A stretch of DNA of 64,000 nt from an uncultured bacterium. GTDB lineage: Bacteria; Krumholzibacteriota; Krumholzibacteriia; LZORAL124-64-63. The stretch spans positions 62,001 through 126,000 of the forward strand of contig CALEMW010000220.1 of NCBI GenBank assembly GCA_937910695.1. Reading direction: 5' to 3'. Made by a program: the position numbers and the translations under genes. Below, piece after piece: positions 48,370 through 57,545 of this stretch. The first letter of the stretch is position 1, and the number at the start of each line of letters is the position of its first letter. A model generated the notes under the pieces. That model ran no database searches. It saw only the letters and a list, made by a program, of their open reading frames with translations, and was not told the DNA's origin.

Positions 48370-50436
48370 ATGAACACCTTCCGCACGATGACCGTCCTAT
48401 GTCTTTTGTTGCTCATCGCCACGATGTCGCCGGCCCTCGCGTCACAACGTGTCGTGCTGCTCGAGTCCTTCACAAACGTCAGCTGCGGACCATGCGCCAC
48501 GGCCAATCCGGTCACCCATTCGGTCGTTGATGAATACGGCACCCTGAAAGTGCTCAACGTTCAGTACCACATGAGCTGGCCTTCGAGCACCGATCCCTTC
48601 TACACGACCGACACCGCCGACAACAACGGCCGCCGCACCTATTACAGCGTCAACGCCGTGCCCGACCTGGCCACCGACGGCGTCAACACACCCGAGCCCG
48701 GCAGCGCCCCCTCCCTGCGGACCCTCTTGGACAACCGTCTGGCTACAGACTCCCCCCTCGACATCGTGATCTCGACGGAACTCGTCGGCAATCAGCTGAC
48801 CGTGACCGCCGACATCACCGCCGTGGGCGATGTCCCTGCGAGCGGCCTGGTCACGCGCATCGCCTTGGTCGAGCCCTTCGTCAATACAGGTTCTCCTCCA
48901 GGCAACAACGGCGAGAGTCTGTTCTACTGCACCATGCGCGACATGCTGCCGAGCCATTCCGGCACGTCCCTGACCATCGTCAACGGCCAGACCGTGCAGG
49001 TCGTCCAGACCGGCACCGTCAACCCCGCCTGGAACGGCGTGTACGCCGTAGTCTGGGTGCAGAACGACACGGATAAATCGGTGCTGCAGGCCGCTTCTTC
49101 GCTGGCCAACACCACCGACTACGCCTACTTCTTCGGCGGCGCCCACCGCGACGAGATCTCCGGCGAAAGCACCGTGGTGGCACTCGAAGCCGTCATGACC
49201 AACCTCGGCCTGCAGACCGATTCCTACAACGTGCAGATCGTGAAGGACCTTCCCGTGGGCTGGGAAGCCTCGGTTTGCGAAGGCACTCTCTGCTACCCGC
49301 CCTGGACCACGGACATCGTCGTCGGCCTGAACGCCTCCGAGCAGACGAACCTCAGCGTCGACATCACCGTGGGCGCCGAGGTCGGCGTCGGCACGGTCAC
49401 CCTCAACGCCGTGAGCACCAACGATCCCTCGCTGATGGTGTCACGAGACTTCCGCGTGATCCACGACGGCACCAAGGTCCTCTGCGTGGACGACGACGGC
49501 GGCTACGCCTATGAGAGGTACTTCGAGAACGCCCTGATCTCCACCGGCCACAGCTGGGCCAGCTGGGACCTGGCTGCGGACGGCAAGCTGAGCACGCCTC
49601 AGCTCGACAACTTCTTCGCCGTGGTCTGGAACGTGGGCCTGGGTTACCCGACCGTCGAGGCCGACGACCGTGCGGCCATCGCCGCCTACCTGGACAACGG
49701 CGGCCGCCTGTTCTTGAGCGGTCAGGACATCGGCTGGGACATCTTCGATCCCAGCGGCTACGAGTACGGGGCGGCGGCCCAGGCCTGGTACCGCACCTAC
49801 CTGGGAGCTTCCTACGTCAGTGACGACACCAACGACCTGACTCTGCTCGGAATCGCCGGTGACCCGATCAGCGACGGCATGGCCTTCAACATCGGCGGCG
49901 GCGACGGCGCCAACAACCAGAGCTACCCCAGCGAGATCGAGCCCTACGGCAACGGCGTCGGGTGTCTGCTCTACAGCGCCGGTCGCGAGGCCGCCACTCG
50001 CACCGACACCGGTACCTACCGCACGGTGTACTGCGCCTTCGGATTCGAGGGCATCGCCACCGCCGCGGCCCGCAACGAGTTCATGGCCAACGTCCTGGAC
50101 TGGTTCGGCATCAACCTGGGCACCGGCGTCGGCGACAATGTCGTCGGTCCCCTCGCCCTGACCGACCTGCGCAACCACCCCAACCCGTTCAACCCGACCA
50201 CCGACATCGCCTTCGAAATCGTCGGCGGCCGGGCGGCGACCACGATCGTCGACGTCTACGACGTGACCGGCGCCAAGGTGCGCTCCCTCTATCTGGGTGA
50301 ACTCGATCCCGGCGCCCACGCCCTGCATTGGGACGGCCGCGACGACAGCGGGCGCACCGTCTCGAGCGGTGTATACCTGGCGCGGGTGCAGATGAACGAA
50401 CGTCAGCAGACACTGAAGATGACGATGACGAAGTAG
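48370..50436 (+). CDS. Secreted Omp28-like (thioredoxin-fold, CGPC) protein with C-terminal FlgD-Ig domain
   Basis: Signal peptide, RVVLLESFTNVSCGPCATANPVTHSVVDEYG, C-terminal NHPNPFNPTTDIAFEIVGG...VYDVTGAKVRSLYLGELDPGAHALHWDGRDDSGRTVSSGVYLARVQ. Confidence 0.85.
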   Translation: MNTFRTMTVLCLLLLIATMSPALASQRVVLLESFTNVSCGPCATANPVTHSVVDEYGTLKVLNVQYHMSWPSSTDPFYTTDTADNNGRRTYYSVNAVPDLATDGVNTPEPGSAPSLRTLLDNRLATDSPLDIVISTELVGNQLTVTADITAVGDVPASGLVTRIALVEPFVNTGSPPGNNGESLFYCTMRDMLPSHSGTSLTIVNGQTVQVVQTGTVNPAWNGVYAVVWVQNDTDKSVLQAASSLANTTDYAYFFGGAHRDEISGESTVVALEAVMTNLGLQTDSYNVQIVKDLPVGWEASVCEGTLCYPPWTTDIVVGLNASEQTNLSVDITVGAEVGVGTVTLNAVSTNDPSLMVSRDFRVIHDGTKVLCVDDDGGYAYERYFENALISTGHSWASWDLAADGKLSTPQLDNFFAVVWNVGLGYPTVEADDRAAIAAYLDNGGRLFLSGQDIGWDIFDPSGYEYGAAAQAWYRTYLGASYVSDDTNDLTLLGIAGDPISDGMAFNIGGGDGANNQSYPSEIEPYGNGVGCLLYSAGREAATRTDTGTYRTVYCAFGFEGIATAAARNEFMANVLDWFGINLGTGVGDNVVGPLALTDLRNHPNPFNPTTDIAFEIVGGRAATTIVDVYDVTGAKVRSLYLGELDPGAHALHWDGRDDSGRTVSSGVYLARVQMNERQQTLKMTMTK

Positions 50437-50451
50437 TCGAACCTACGACGA

Positions 50452-50472
50452 AGGGCGCCCACCGGGCGCCCT
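50452..50472 (+). terminator. Hairpin terminator
   Basis: agggcgccc-acc-gggcgccct perfect stem. Confidence 0.6.
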
Positions 50473-50501
50473 CGCGAACTCTCATCGCTGTTCTAGACGG
50501 C

Positions 50502-50702
50502 TCAGCCGAACCCGGCCGAACCGCAGCCCCGATCGCTTCCACCGGCACCACCGCCGGTGGAGGCAAACGTCGACAGACGTTTCACTGCCTTCTTCGCCCC
50601 GCACTCGGGGCACTCCACCTTGCCGGCTTCGGCCTCGACGGACGTGCAGAGTTCTTCGAACTCTGTCCCGCACGTCTTGCAGGTGAATTCATACATCGGC
50701 AT
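50502..50702 (-). CDS. FmdB-family zinc ribbon protein
   Basis: MPMYEFTCKTCGTEFEELCTSVEAEAGKVECPECGAKKAVKRLSTF with Gly-rich tail. Confidence 0.93.
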   Translation of the reverse strand: MPMYEFTCKTCGTEFEELCTSVEAEAGKVECPECGAKKAVKRLSTFASTGGGAGGSDRGCGSAGFG

Positions 50703-50759
50703 GATGCACCCTCACTTCTTCTTCGTGTCGCCTCGATCACCGATCGAGCAGGAGCTGCC

Positions 50760-50840
50760 TCAGGTAGGCACGCCCAGCTTCGGGAACACGAACTGAACTA
50801 AAATGAAATAGACCGCCACGACGGCGATGATGTCCCACAT
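50760..50840 (-). CDS. Candidate 26-aa single-TM microprotein
   Basis: MWDIIAVVAVYFILVQFVFPKLGVPT preceded by GGAGG about 6 nt upstream of ATG on the minus strand. Confidence 0.55.
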   Translation of the reverse strand: MWDIIAVVAVYFILVQFVFPKLGVPT

Positions 50841-50920
50841 GTCGTCCTCCAGAATCTCGCATTTGTTGCGAAGATTATTGACAGTACTCAATCTACGCAA
50901 TTCCCCGAGGCCGTCAAGGT

Positions 50921-51715
50921 CTAGAAGGTGCCCTGCACCCAACCCCCATCCGCCGCAATGATCTGGCCGGTCACATAGCCCGCTCTCTCGCTCATCAAGA
51001 AGACGATCAAGGCCGCCAGTTCCTCCGGCCGTCCGAGTCTGCCGGCAGGTATTTCTGCTTCCCAACCCGCCAGGACCTCGGCCCGGTCGACCGCCTGCCC
51101 TTTGGCGATGCGATCGGTCACGATCCGATCGATGGCGCTGGTGACATGGAAACCCGGCGCCACGCTGTTGAGGGTCACCCCGAAGGCCGCGGATTCACGA
51201 GCCAGCTGTTTGATGAGTGAGTGAGCGGCGGGTCTCATGACATTCGAAAGCATCAGATTGTTCAAATGCTGCTTCACCGTTACCGACGTGACCTGGACGA
51301 CGCGGCCGAACCCGCGGTCCTTCATGCCGGGCACGATCCGTTTGCACAGTCGCACCGCCGATTCGAGAGTCAGTCTATAGGCGGTCTCCCACTGATCGAG
51401 ATCGACCTCGTCGAACGTTCCGGCGGGAGGGCCGCCGGCATTGATCAGCAACAGATCCACGGGGCCGAGCCCTTGCTCCACCTCGGTGACGAAACGATCC
51501 ACCGCTTGGGCGTCGGTCACATCCACCCGTCCGGGCAGCACGCGGCCGGGGCCGGCGGCCTCCACCGCTGCCGCCGCGTCTCTGAGGTCGTCTTCTCCGC
51601 GGGCACACAAAGCCACATGGACTCCTTCAGCCGCCAATTCCAGGGCCGTCGCCAAACCGAAGCCCCTCGACCCCGCCGTTACCAGAGCTGTTTTGCCCCG
51701 CAGTCCCAGATCCAT
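50921..51715 (-). CDS. SDR-family oxidoreductase with non-canonical active site
   Basis: LRGKTALVTAGSRGFGLATALELAAEG, LLINAGGPPAG, GYVTGQIIAADGGWVQG; SNVMR where YxxxK is expected. Confidence 0.88.
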   Translation of the reverse strand: MDLGLRGKTALVTAGSRGFGLATALELAAEGVHVALCARGEDDLRDAAAAVEAAGPGRVLPGRVDVTDAQAVDRFVTEVEQGLGPVDLLLINAGGPPAGTFDEVDLDQWETAYRLTLESAVRLCKRIVPGMKDRGFGRVVQVTSVTVKQHLNNLMLSNVMRPAAHSLIKQLARESAAFGVTLNSVAPGFHVTSAIDRIVTDRIAKGQAVDRAEVLAGWEAEIPAGRLGRPEELAALIVFLMSERAGYVTGQIIAADGGWVQGTF

Positions 51716-51799
51716 GCGTTCCTCCTTGCCCGCCGAGCCGACGTTCGCCTACATTGGAGACCGATCATACGAGTTCATCGCTCGAACTGGGAGACATTC

Positions 51800-53488
51800 G
51801 TGGCCGACTTCAAACGCACCCTGATCACCGCCGCCCTGCCCTACGCCAACGGCGAGATCCACCTCGGTCACCTTGCCGGCGCCTACCTGCCGGCCGACGT
51901 CTACGCCCGCTTCCTGCGCCTGCGGGGCGAAGACGTGCTGTTCATCTGCGGCACCGACGAATACGGCGTGCCCATCACCTTGACGGCCGAGCGCAAGGGC
52001 ATCACGCCCAAGGAACTCGTCGACCGCAACTACGCTTCGATCCGCAGTTCGTTCGAGGCCTTCGGCATGACCTTCGACAACTTCTCCCAGACGTCGCGGG
52101 CCATCCACACCGAAACGAGCCAAGCCTTCTTCCTCGACCTGCACGGCCGGGGCCTGTTGAAACAGAAGACCAGCGAGCAGTTCTACAGTCCTGCACAGGA
52201 CCGCTTCCTCGCGGACCGCTATATCGAGGGCACCTGCCCCAAGTGCCGCAAGGTGGGCGCCCGCGGCGACCAGTGCGAGGCCTGCGGTTCGAGCCTCAAC
52301 CCCACTTCGCTGATCGATCCCCACAGCGTCATCGACAACTCACCGTTGGAGAAACGTGAGACGGTGCACTGGTATCTGCCTCTGGACGAGTGGCAACCCG
52401 CACTGCAGGAATGGTTGGGCAAGCACCCCGATTGGAAAGAAAACGTCCTGAACTACTGCAACGGCTGGTTCAAGGACGGACTGCAGCCCCGCGCCGCCAC
52501 CCGCGATCTGCACTGGGGCGTGCCCGTCCCCCTGCCCGACCACGATGGCAAAGTGTTCTACGTATGGTTCGACGCACCTATCGGCTATATCTCCGCCACC
52601 CGCGAATGGGCGATCGCACAAGGCGACCCCGAAGCCTGGCGCGGTTGGTGGCAGAGCGAGGACACACGCCTGATCCACTTCATCGGCAAGGACAACATCG
52701 TCTTCCATGCGATCATGTTCCCGGGCATGCTCATGCACCACAGCGAGGACTGGGTGCTGCCCGACAACGTGCCGGCCAACGAATTCCTGAATCTCGAGGG
52801 CGAGAAGCTATCGACCAGCCGCGGCTACGCCGTATGGCTGCCCGAATACCTCGATACATTCTCCGCCGACACACTGCGTTACACCCTTGCCCGCACCCTG
52901 CCTGAGACCCGCGACACGGACTTCTCTTGGAAGGGACTGCAGGCCCGCAACGACAACGAATTAGGCAACAACTTCGGCAACCTCATCAACCGCGTGCTCA
53001 CCTTCGCCCACAAGTATTTCGACGGCAAGGTGCCGGCGTGGACCGACGACGATCTGACCGACCTCGACTGCGCCGCTCTCGACGAGGTGGCAGCGTGCAT
53101 GGACCGCTGGGAAGGCCACCTCGCGACCTTTGAGATCCGCGCCGCGGTGGAGGACGCCTTCGCCGCCGGCCAGACCGGCAACCGCTACTTCGACGAGTCG
53201 GCCCCCTTCAGGACCCGCAAGGACGACCTCGAACGCTGCGGAGTGTCGATCGCCGTGGCTCTGCAGATCCTCCGCCAGATCTGCGTGATGATGACGCCCA
53301 TCGTGCCCTTCGCCATGGAAAAGGTCTGGGGCTGGCTGGGCATGGAAACGGATCTGCACTTCGGCGGCCTGGAAGAAGGCCGCAGGCCGCTGCCCGCGGG
53401 GCGCAGTCTCGGCAAACAGGAGATCCTGTTCCCGCGTCTCGAAGACGAAGTGATCGAAGCTCAGATCGAGAGGCTGAAGAGCCTTTAG
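51800..53488 (+). CDS. metG: Methionyl-tRNA synthetase
   Basis: ITAALPYANGEIHLGHLAGAYLPADVYARFLRL (HIGH), CPKC...CEAC zinc knuckle, NLEGEKLSTSRGYAVW (KMSKS variant). GTG start at 51800. Confidence 0.96.
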   Translation: MADFKRTLITAALPYANGEIHLGHLAGAYLPADVYARFLRLRGEDVLFICGTDEYGVPITLTAERKGITPKELVDRNYASIRSSFEAFGMTFDNFSQTSRAIHTETSQAFFLDLHGRGLLKQKTSEQFYSPAQDRFLADRYIEGTCPKCRKVGARGDQCEACGSSLNPTSLIDPHSVIDNSPLEKRETVHWYLPLDEWQPALQEWLGKHPDWKENVLNYCNGWFKDGLQPRAATRDLHWGVPVPLPDHDGKVFYVWFDAPIGYISATREWAIAQGDPEAWRGWWQSEDTRLIHFIGKDNIVFHAIMFPGMLMHHSEDWVLPDNVPANEFLNLEGEKLSTSRGYAVWLPEYLDTFSADTLRYTLARTLPETRDTDFSWKGLQARNDNELGNNFGNLINRVLTFAHKYFDGKVPAWTDDDLTDLDCAALDEVAACMDRWEGHLATFEIRAAVEDAFAAGQTGNRYFDESAPFRTRKDDLERCGVSIAVALQILRQICVMMTPIVPFAMEKVWGWLGMETDLHFGGLEEGRRPLPAGRSLGKQEILFPRLEDEVIEAQIERLKSL

Positions 53489-53498
53489 TCGTCGATGA

Positions 53499-54500
53499 TC
53501 AAGAAGGATCGGCGTCCGCAGTCAAGCGGGCGCCGATCTCTTTTTTTAGGGAGTCCGGGGCGAAGGAAGCGTCGAGAGCAGCGTGGATCATGCAGTCGGC
53601 CTCGGTTGCGGTCAGGCCCAGTTCGGCGGCGGCCGCATTGTATTCGCTGCTCAGACTCGTACCGAAGAGCGAGGGGTCGTCGGTGTGGAGGCTGCAAGGC
53701 ACCCCGGCGTCGAGGAAGGCCCTGAGCGGGTGGGCGGCGCGGTCGGCGATCACGCCTGTGGCCGCGTTGCTGCCTGGGCAGAGCTCCGCATGGACGGAGC
53801 GGGCGGCCATCAGAGCCAGGACGTCCGGGGACCGGGCTGCGGCGAGGGCGTGGCCGACCCGGCTGACGCCGCCGATCAGCACGGCGTCGCGGACGGACTC
53901 TGGACCGCCGGTCTCCCCGGCGTGGCAGGTCGTGCCCAGACCTTCACGGCGGGCTTCGCGGAAATGGTCGGCGAATCCGGTCAGGGGCAGGGCGAGTTCG
54001 TCACCTCCGAGACCGAAGGCGACAACACCCAAGCCCGGGCCGGCTGAGACGGCGGCCTCCAGGGCTCGCCAGGCGTCATCGGGGCCCCACTGGCGGACGG
54101 CGTCGGGCTGCCAGTACAGGTGCAGCCCGTGGAGGACGCGGGCCTCGTCGGCAGCCTCTGCCAGGGCCCGCTGGATCGCCAGGGGATCGCGACCGCGCTT
54201 AAGTAGAACGCCATAGGCCACGGTCACTTCTGCGTATTGCACGTTTTGGGCGGCCAGAGAGGCCGCCAGGGCCATCGCGACAGCATGGTGATCGGCCGGA
54301 GTCACGACGACGGCGCTGACGGCCTTGAACAACAGTAAAAACGAAGCAAAATCGCCGCACGGTCGATATGAAGAGCCGTCTTCGGTCAAACAGGCCCCGA
54401 GAACGTCCTGACGGCCCTGGCGCTCTGCCAAAACCCTCAGCATCTCCGGTGAAACGGAACCTTCAAGGTGCACATGCAGTTCGATGAGCGGTCTGGCCAC
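53499..54500 (-). CDS. add: Adenosine deaminase
   Basis: IELHVHLEGSVSPEML, CHAGETGGPESVRDAVLIGGVSRVGHAL, ELCPGSNAATGV, CSLHTDDPSLFGTSLSSEY. Confidence 0.95.
   Translation of the reverse strand: MARPLIELHVHLEGSVSPEMLRVLAERQGRQDVLGACLTEDGSSYRPCGDFASFLLLFKAVSAVVVTPADHHAVAMALAASLAAQNVQYAEVTVAYGVLLKRGRDPLAIQRALAEAADEARVLHGLHLYWQPDAVRQWGPDDAWRALEAAVSAGPGLGVVAFGLGGDELALPLTGFADHFREARREGLGTTCHAGETGGPESVRDAVLIGGVSRVGHALAAARSPDVLALMAARSVHAELCPGSNAATGVIADRAAHPLRAFLDAGVPCSLHTDDPSLFGTSLSSEYNAAAAELGLTATEADCMIHAALDASFAPDSLKKEIGARLTADADPS
53507..53547 (+). terminator. Rho-independent terminator of metG, embedded in the 3' coding end of add
   Basis: gatcggcgtccgc-agtcaa-gcgggcgccgatc followed by tcttttttt. 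Confidence 0.85.
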
Positions 54501-54702
54501 GGGGCTCCTTCAGGCACGAGTGTTGCTTGATTTCCTCAAACGGGCGCCGACCATGCAACCTGCGGCGTCGCCGAGCGTTGAGAATAGTTCCGGTTTCCCC
54601 ATAGCGCACGGAAAAACACCTTGATCGCGGCCCCTCCCGAAGGGCATCTTTTGCGGACGGTCCCGACGACCGAATCCCGTCTCCGGAGGCAAGACCCTGC
54701 TC

Positions 54703-56136
54703 GTGTCCCAGATGAACCGCCGCAATCTGCTCGTGGCCGCGATCGTCCTGATCGGTGTCACCGTCGCAGTCATGCGCGGAGGCGCCGTCGGCACTTCGCT
54801 CGAGATGACCGACACCATCGGCGTCGTCGAGGATCACGACGTCGACCTGTCCGCCTCGACCGCCGCAGACAGTGCAGCCAACACAGTCGTCGCCGTTGTT
54901 CACGACGACCTTCCCGACGGCGTCACCGAATCTGAACTGGTCATCGGCCGCCACGAGACGTTCTACGACGCCATGCGCCGCCTCGACGCCGGACACCGCG
55001 ACATCATGGCCCTCGTGGCCGCCTGCCGACCCTACCGCAACCTCGAGAAGATCAGAGGCGGCCAGACATATCGGGTCGCCGTGGGCGACGAAGGCCGCGT
55101 TCGCCGCATGCGCTTCGACCTGGACGACGACGAGTCGTACCTGGTCTTCGACAGCGAAGCCGAGGGCGGCTACCACGTTCACATGATGACCTACCCCGTC
55201 GACCGCCAGATCCGAGTCGTGTCGGGACGTGTCGATCTTTCACTCTTCCAGAGTCTGCAGGACGTCGGAGCCCCGACCGCCCTGGCATCCAAGATGAACG
55301 ACATCATGGGTTGGGAAGTGGACTTCCGCCGCGACGTCCGCGCCGGCGACTCGTTCCGCATCCTCTACGAAGAGATCCACCGCGACGGCCACTTCGTGCG
55401 CACCGGCCCGATCATGGCCATGGAGTACGTGAATCGCGACGTGACCCACCGCGGCTACCGCTTTGTCGACAACGAAGGCAGCCCAGGGTACTACGACGAC
55501 AGCGGCCGCAACCTTGAGAAGCAGCTCATGCGTTCTCCGGTGGAGTACTCGCGAATCTCCAGTGGCTTCAGCCCCCGACGCCTCCACCCCATCCACAAGC
55601 GCTGGATGAGCCACTACGGTGTGGACTACGCCGCCCCGGTGGGCACGCCCGTGCGTGCGGCCGGCTCCGGCGTTGTCCTCGATGCGCGCTTCAAGCAGCA
55701 CAACGGACGCTTCGTGCGCATCAAGCACACGAACCAGTCCTACGAGACGTACTACCTGCACCTCTCGCGCTTCGCCGAAGGTATCAAGAAAGGCACGAAA
55801 GTGCGGCAGGGACAGGTTATCGGCTATGTAGGCGCCACGGGCGACGCCACGGGACCCTGCCTCGACTTCCGCGTGAAGGTGGACGGATACTGGAAAGATC
55901 CCCGGAAACTGAAGCTGCCTCCGGCCGCGCCGATCAGCGGCGAGGCGCTGGCCTCGTTCCGAGCCCAGAAGGCCTTGGCGGTCTACAGCATGGCTTCGGC
56001 CCCCGACATCTGCACACCGATGACCGTCCGCCACGGCATGCCCCTCACGCCGCCCTGGCTCGAGACTTCGCTCCTCGCACCGGCTCGAACACCGTCTGTG
56101 ACCGTCGCCTCCGCATCGGCTAACGCAGCCCGCTGA
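54703..56136 (+). CDS. M23 family metallopeptidase (MepM-like murein endopeptidase)
   Basis: N-terminal TM; SSGFSPRRLHPIHKRWMSHYGVDYAAPVGTPVRAAGSGVV...YLHLSRFAEGIKKGTKVRQGQVIGYVGATGDATGPCLDFRV. Confidence 0.94.
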   Translation: MSQMNRRNLLVAAIVLIGVTVAVMRGGAVGTSLEMTDTIGVVEDHDVDLSASTAADSAANTVVAVVHDDLPDGVTESELVIGRHETFYDAMRRLDAGHRDIMALVAACRPYRNLEKIRGGQTYRVAVGDEGRVRRMRFDLDDDESYLVFDSEAEGGYHVHMMTYPVDRQIRVVSGRVDLSLFQSLQDVGAPTALASKMNDIMGWEVDFRRDVRAGDSFRILYEEIHRDGHFVRTGPIMAMEYVNRDVTHRGYRFVDNEGSPGYYDDSGRNLEKQLMRSPVEYSRISSGFSPRRLHPIHKRWMSHYGVDYAAPVGTPVRAAGSGVVLDARFKQHNGRFVRIKHTNQSYETYYLHLSRFAEGIKKGTKVRQGQVIGYVGATGDATGPCLDFRVKVDGYWKDPRKLKLPPAAPISGEALASFRAQKALAVYSMASAPDICTPMTVRHGMPLTPPWLETSLLAPARTPSVTVASASANAAR

Positions 56137-57535
56137 CCAGAGCCCGAGCCGAGGTGATCACCTCGCGGGGTACTTCGCAAACGAACCCGTCCGACGCCCG
56201 CCAACCCAACAGTCGATCCCTCTGCTTCGATATACCGAACACCATGGTCTGCTCCACCGGGAGATTCGAGATACTGTGCCACGTCGTAAGCGTGAGCCGA
56301 TAGTCCTCGCCGAACAGGTGTTCCGCAGCGGGTTCAGGGGCCAGCAGGCGGATCATGGTCAGACGGTCGATCAGGACAGCCATGTCGCGAATCTGGTTGC
56401 GGTAATCACGATCGGCGCCGGGCATGCGCATCGGCTCCCAGTTCCCTGCGGTCTTTGCGACGGTAAGCACGGGCCAACCGGTGAGTTCGAGAACGAAGGA
56501 ATCGGCGAAGGCCAGGCCGTGGGTCAACACTTCATCGCGCAGGGGCGAGGCTAACAGGTCGGTGGCTGCTTGATCGACGTCGAGGTTCATGACCAGGCCG
56601 CTGTCGCAGCCGTCGCGCCAGGCGTCGATGTAGAGGTCGTTCACATCGCCGAGGACCAGAACATGGGCCTCCGCTCCCCTCTTCGCTGCTCGGAGACGAC
56701 GGCCGGCGGCCGGCGCAGGCTGGGCGTGCCGACCGGCGCGGTGGAACACGTTGACGATGGCGTCGGCGAGAGCGCTGTCGAGGTTGCGCAGGGCCCGGTC
56801 ATCGGCGCGGAGCCAGCGGGCGTCGCTCACCATGAGGGTGCGGTCATCGAAGCGCTGCACGTAATCGACGGCGACCCCGGAGGCCGGCAATCCGTCGTCC
56901 CGCAGCCACCAGCGCTTCAGGTCGTCTCTGGCGAATATCAGCGTTCTGCCCGCGTCGCTGAGCTCGATGGTGTCAGCATCGGCCTTTTCGAACCCAGGCC
57001 ATACATCGTCGTCGCGGACGGCGTTGGGGAGCGCATTCAACCAGCCGCGGACATCGCCCGCGGTGAGATACACATCATCATCTCCGGCTGAAAGCACGTA
57101 GGCGGTTCCGGTCACCTCGTTCACGCCGCCGATGGTGACTTCGTGGCGTTCACCTTGCACGCTCTCCATCGTCAACGTGAGTGCACGGACATCGGTCAAC
57201 CCATACTGACTTCCGGATGATAATTCAAACACCGCCACGGGTTCGGCCGAACGCGGGACTGACACCAGATCTGAAATGAGGGAATTGACGTCGGTGTCGT
57301 CGATGTGGTCGCGACAGTCACCGTCGAGGGTCCAGCCGTCGGCGGCAAGAGTCATGTCGTAGGTGGACTCGGCGTTGCGTACTGTGATGCGGACGACGTC
57401 GGAGGCGGTCATCGGCACGAGGGTCGCAAGCTCGTCAACTTGGCCGCCGCCCAAGACCAGCCACCCCCCCGCCAACACCGCTGCGGCCAGCAAATACCAG
57501 AAGCTTCTGGGGATCAGACCGGATCTCGACATCAT
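56120..57535 (-). CDS. DUF4340 domain-containing protein
   Basis: N-terminal TM, VVRITVRNAESTYDMTLAADGWTLDG...DVNSLISDLVSVPRSAEP; located after the GldFG fusion. Confidence 0.85.
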   Translation of the reverse strand: MMSRSGLIPRSFWYLLAAAVLAGGWLVLGGGQVDELATLVPMTASDVVRITVRNAESTYDMTLAADGWTLDGDCRDHIDDTDVNSLISDLVSVPRSAEPVAVFELSSGSQYGLTDVRALTLTMESVQGERHEVTIGGVNEVTGTAYVLSAGDDDVYLTAGDVRGWLNALPNAVRDDDVWPGFEKADADTIELSDAGRTLIFARDDLKRWWLRDDGLPASGVAVDYVQRFDDRTLMVSDARWLRADDRALRNLDSALADAIVNVFHRAGRHAQPAPAAGRRLRAAKRGAEAHVLVLGDVNDLYIDAWRDGCDSGLVMNLDVDQAATDLLASPLRDEVLTHGLAFADSFVLELTGWPVLTVAKTAGNWEPMRMPGADRDYRNQIRDMAVLIDRLTMIRLLAPEPAAEHLFGEDYRLTLTTWHSISNLPVEQTMVFGISKQRDRLLGWRASDGFVCEVPREVITSARALVSGLR

Positions 57536-57545
57536 GAGCCTCCGA

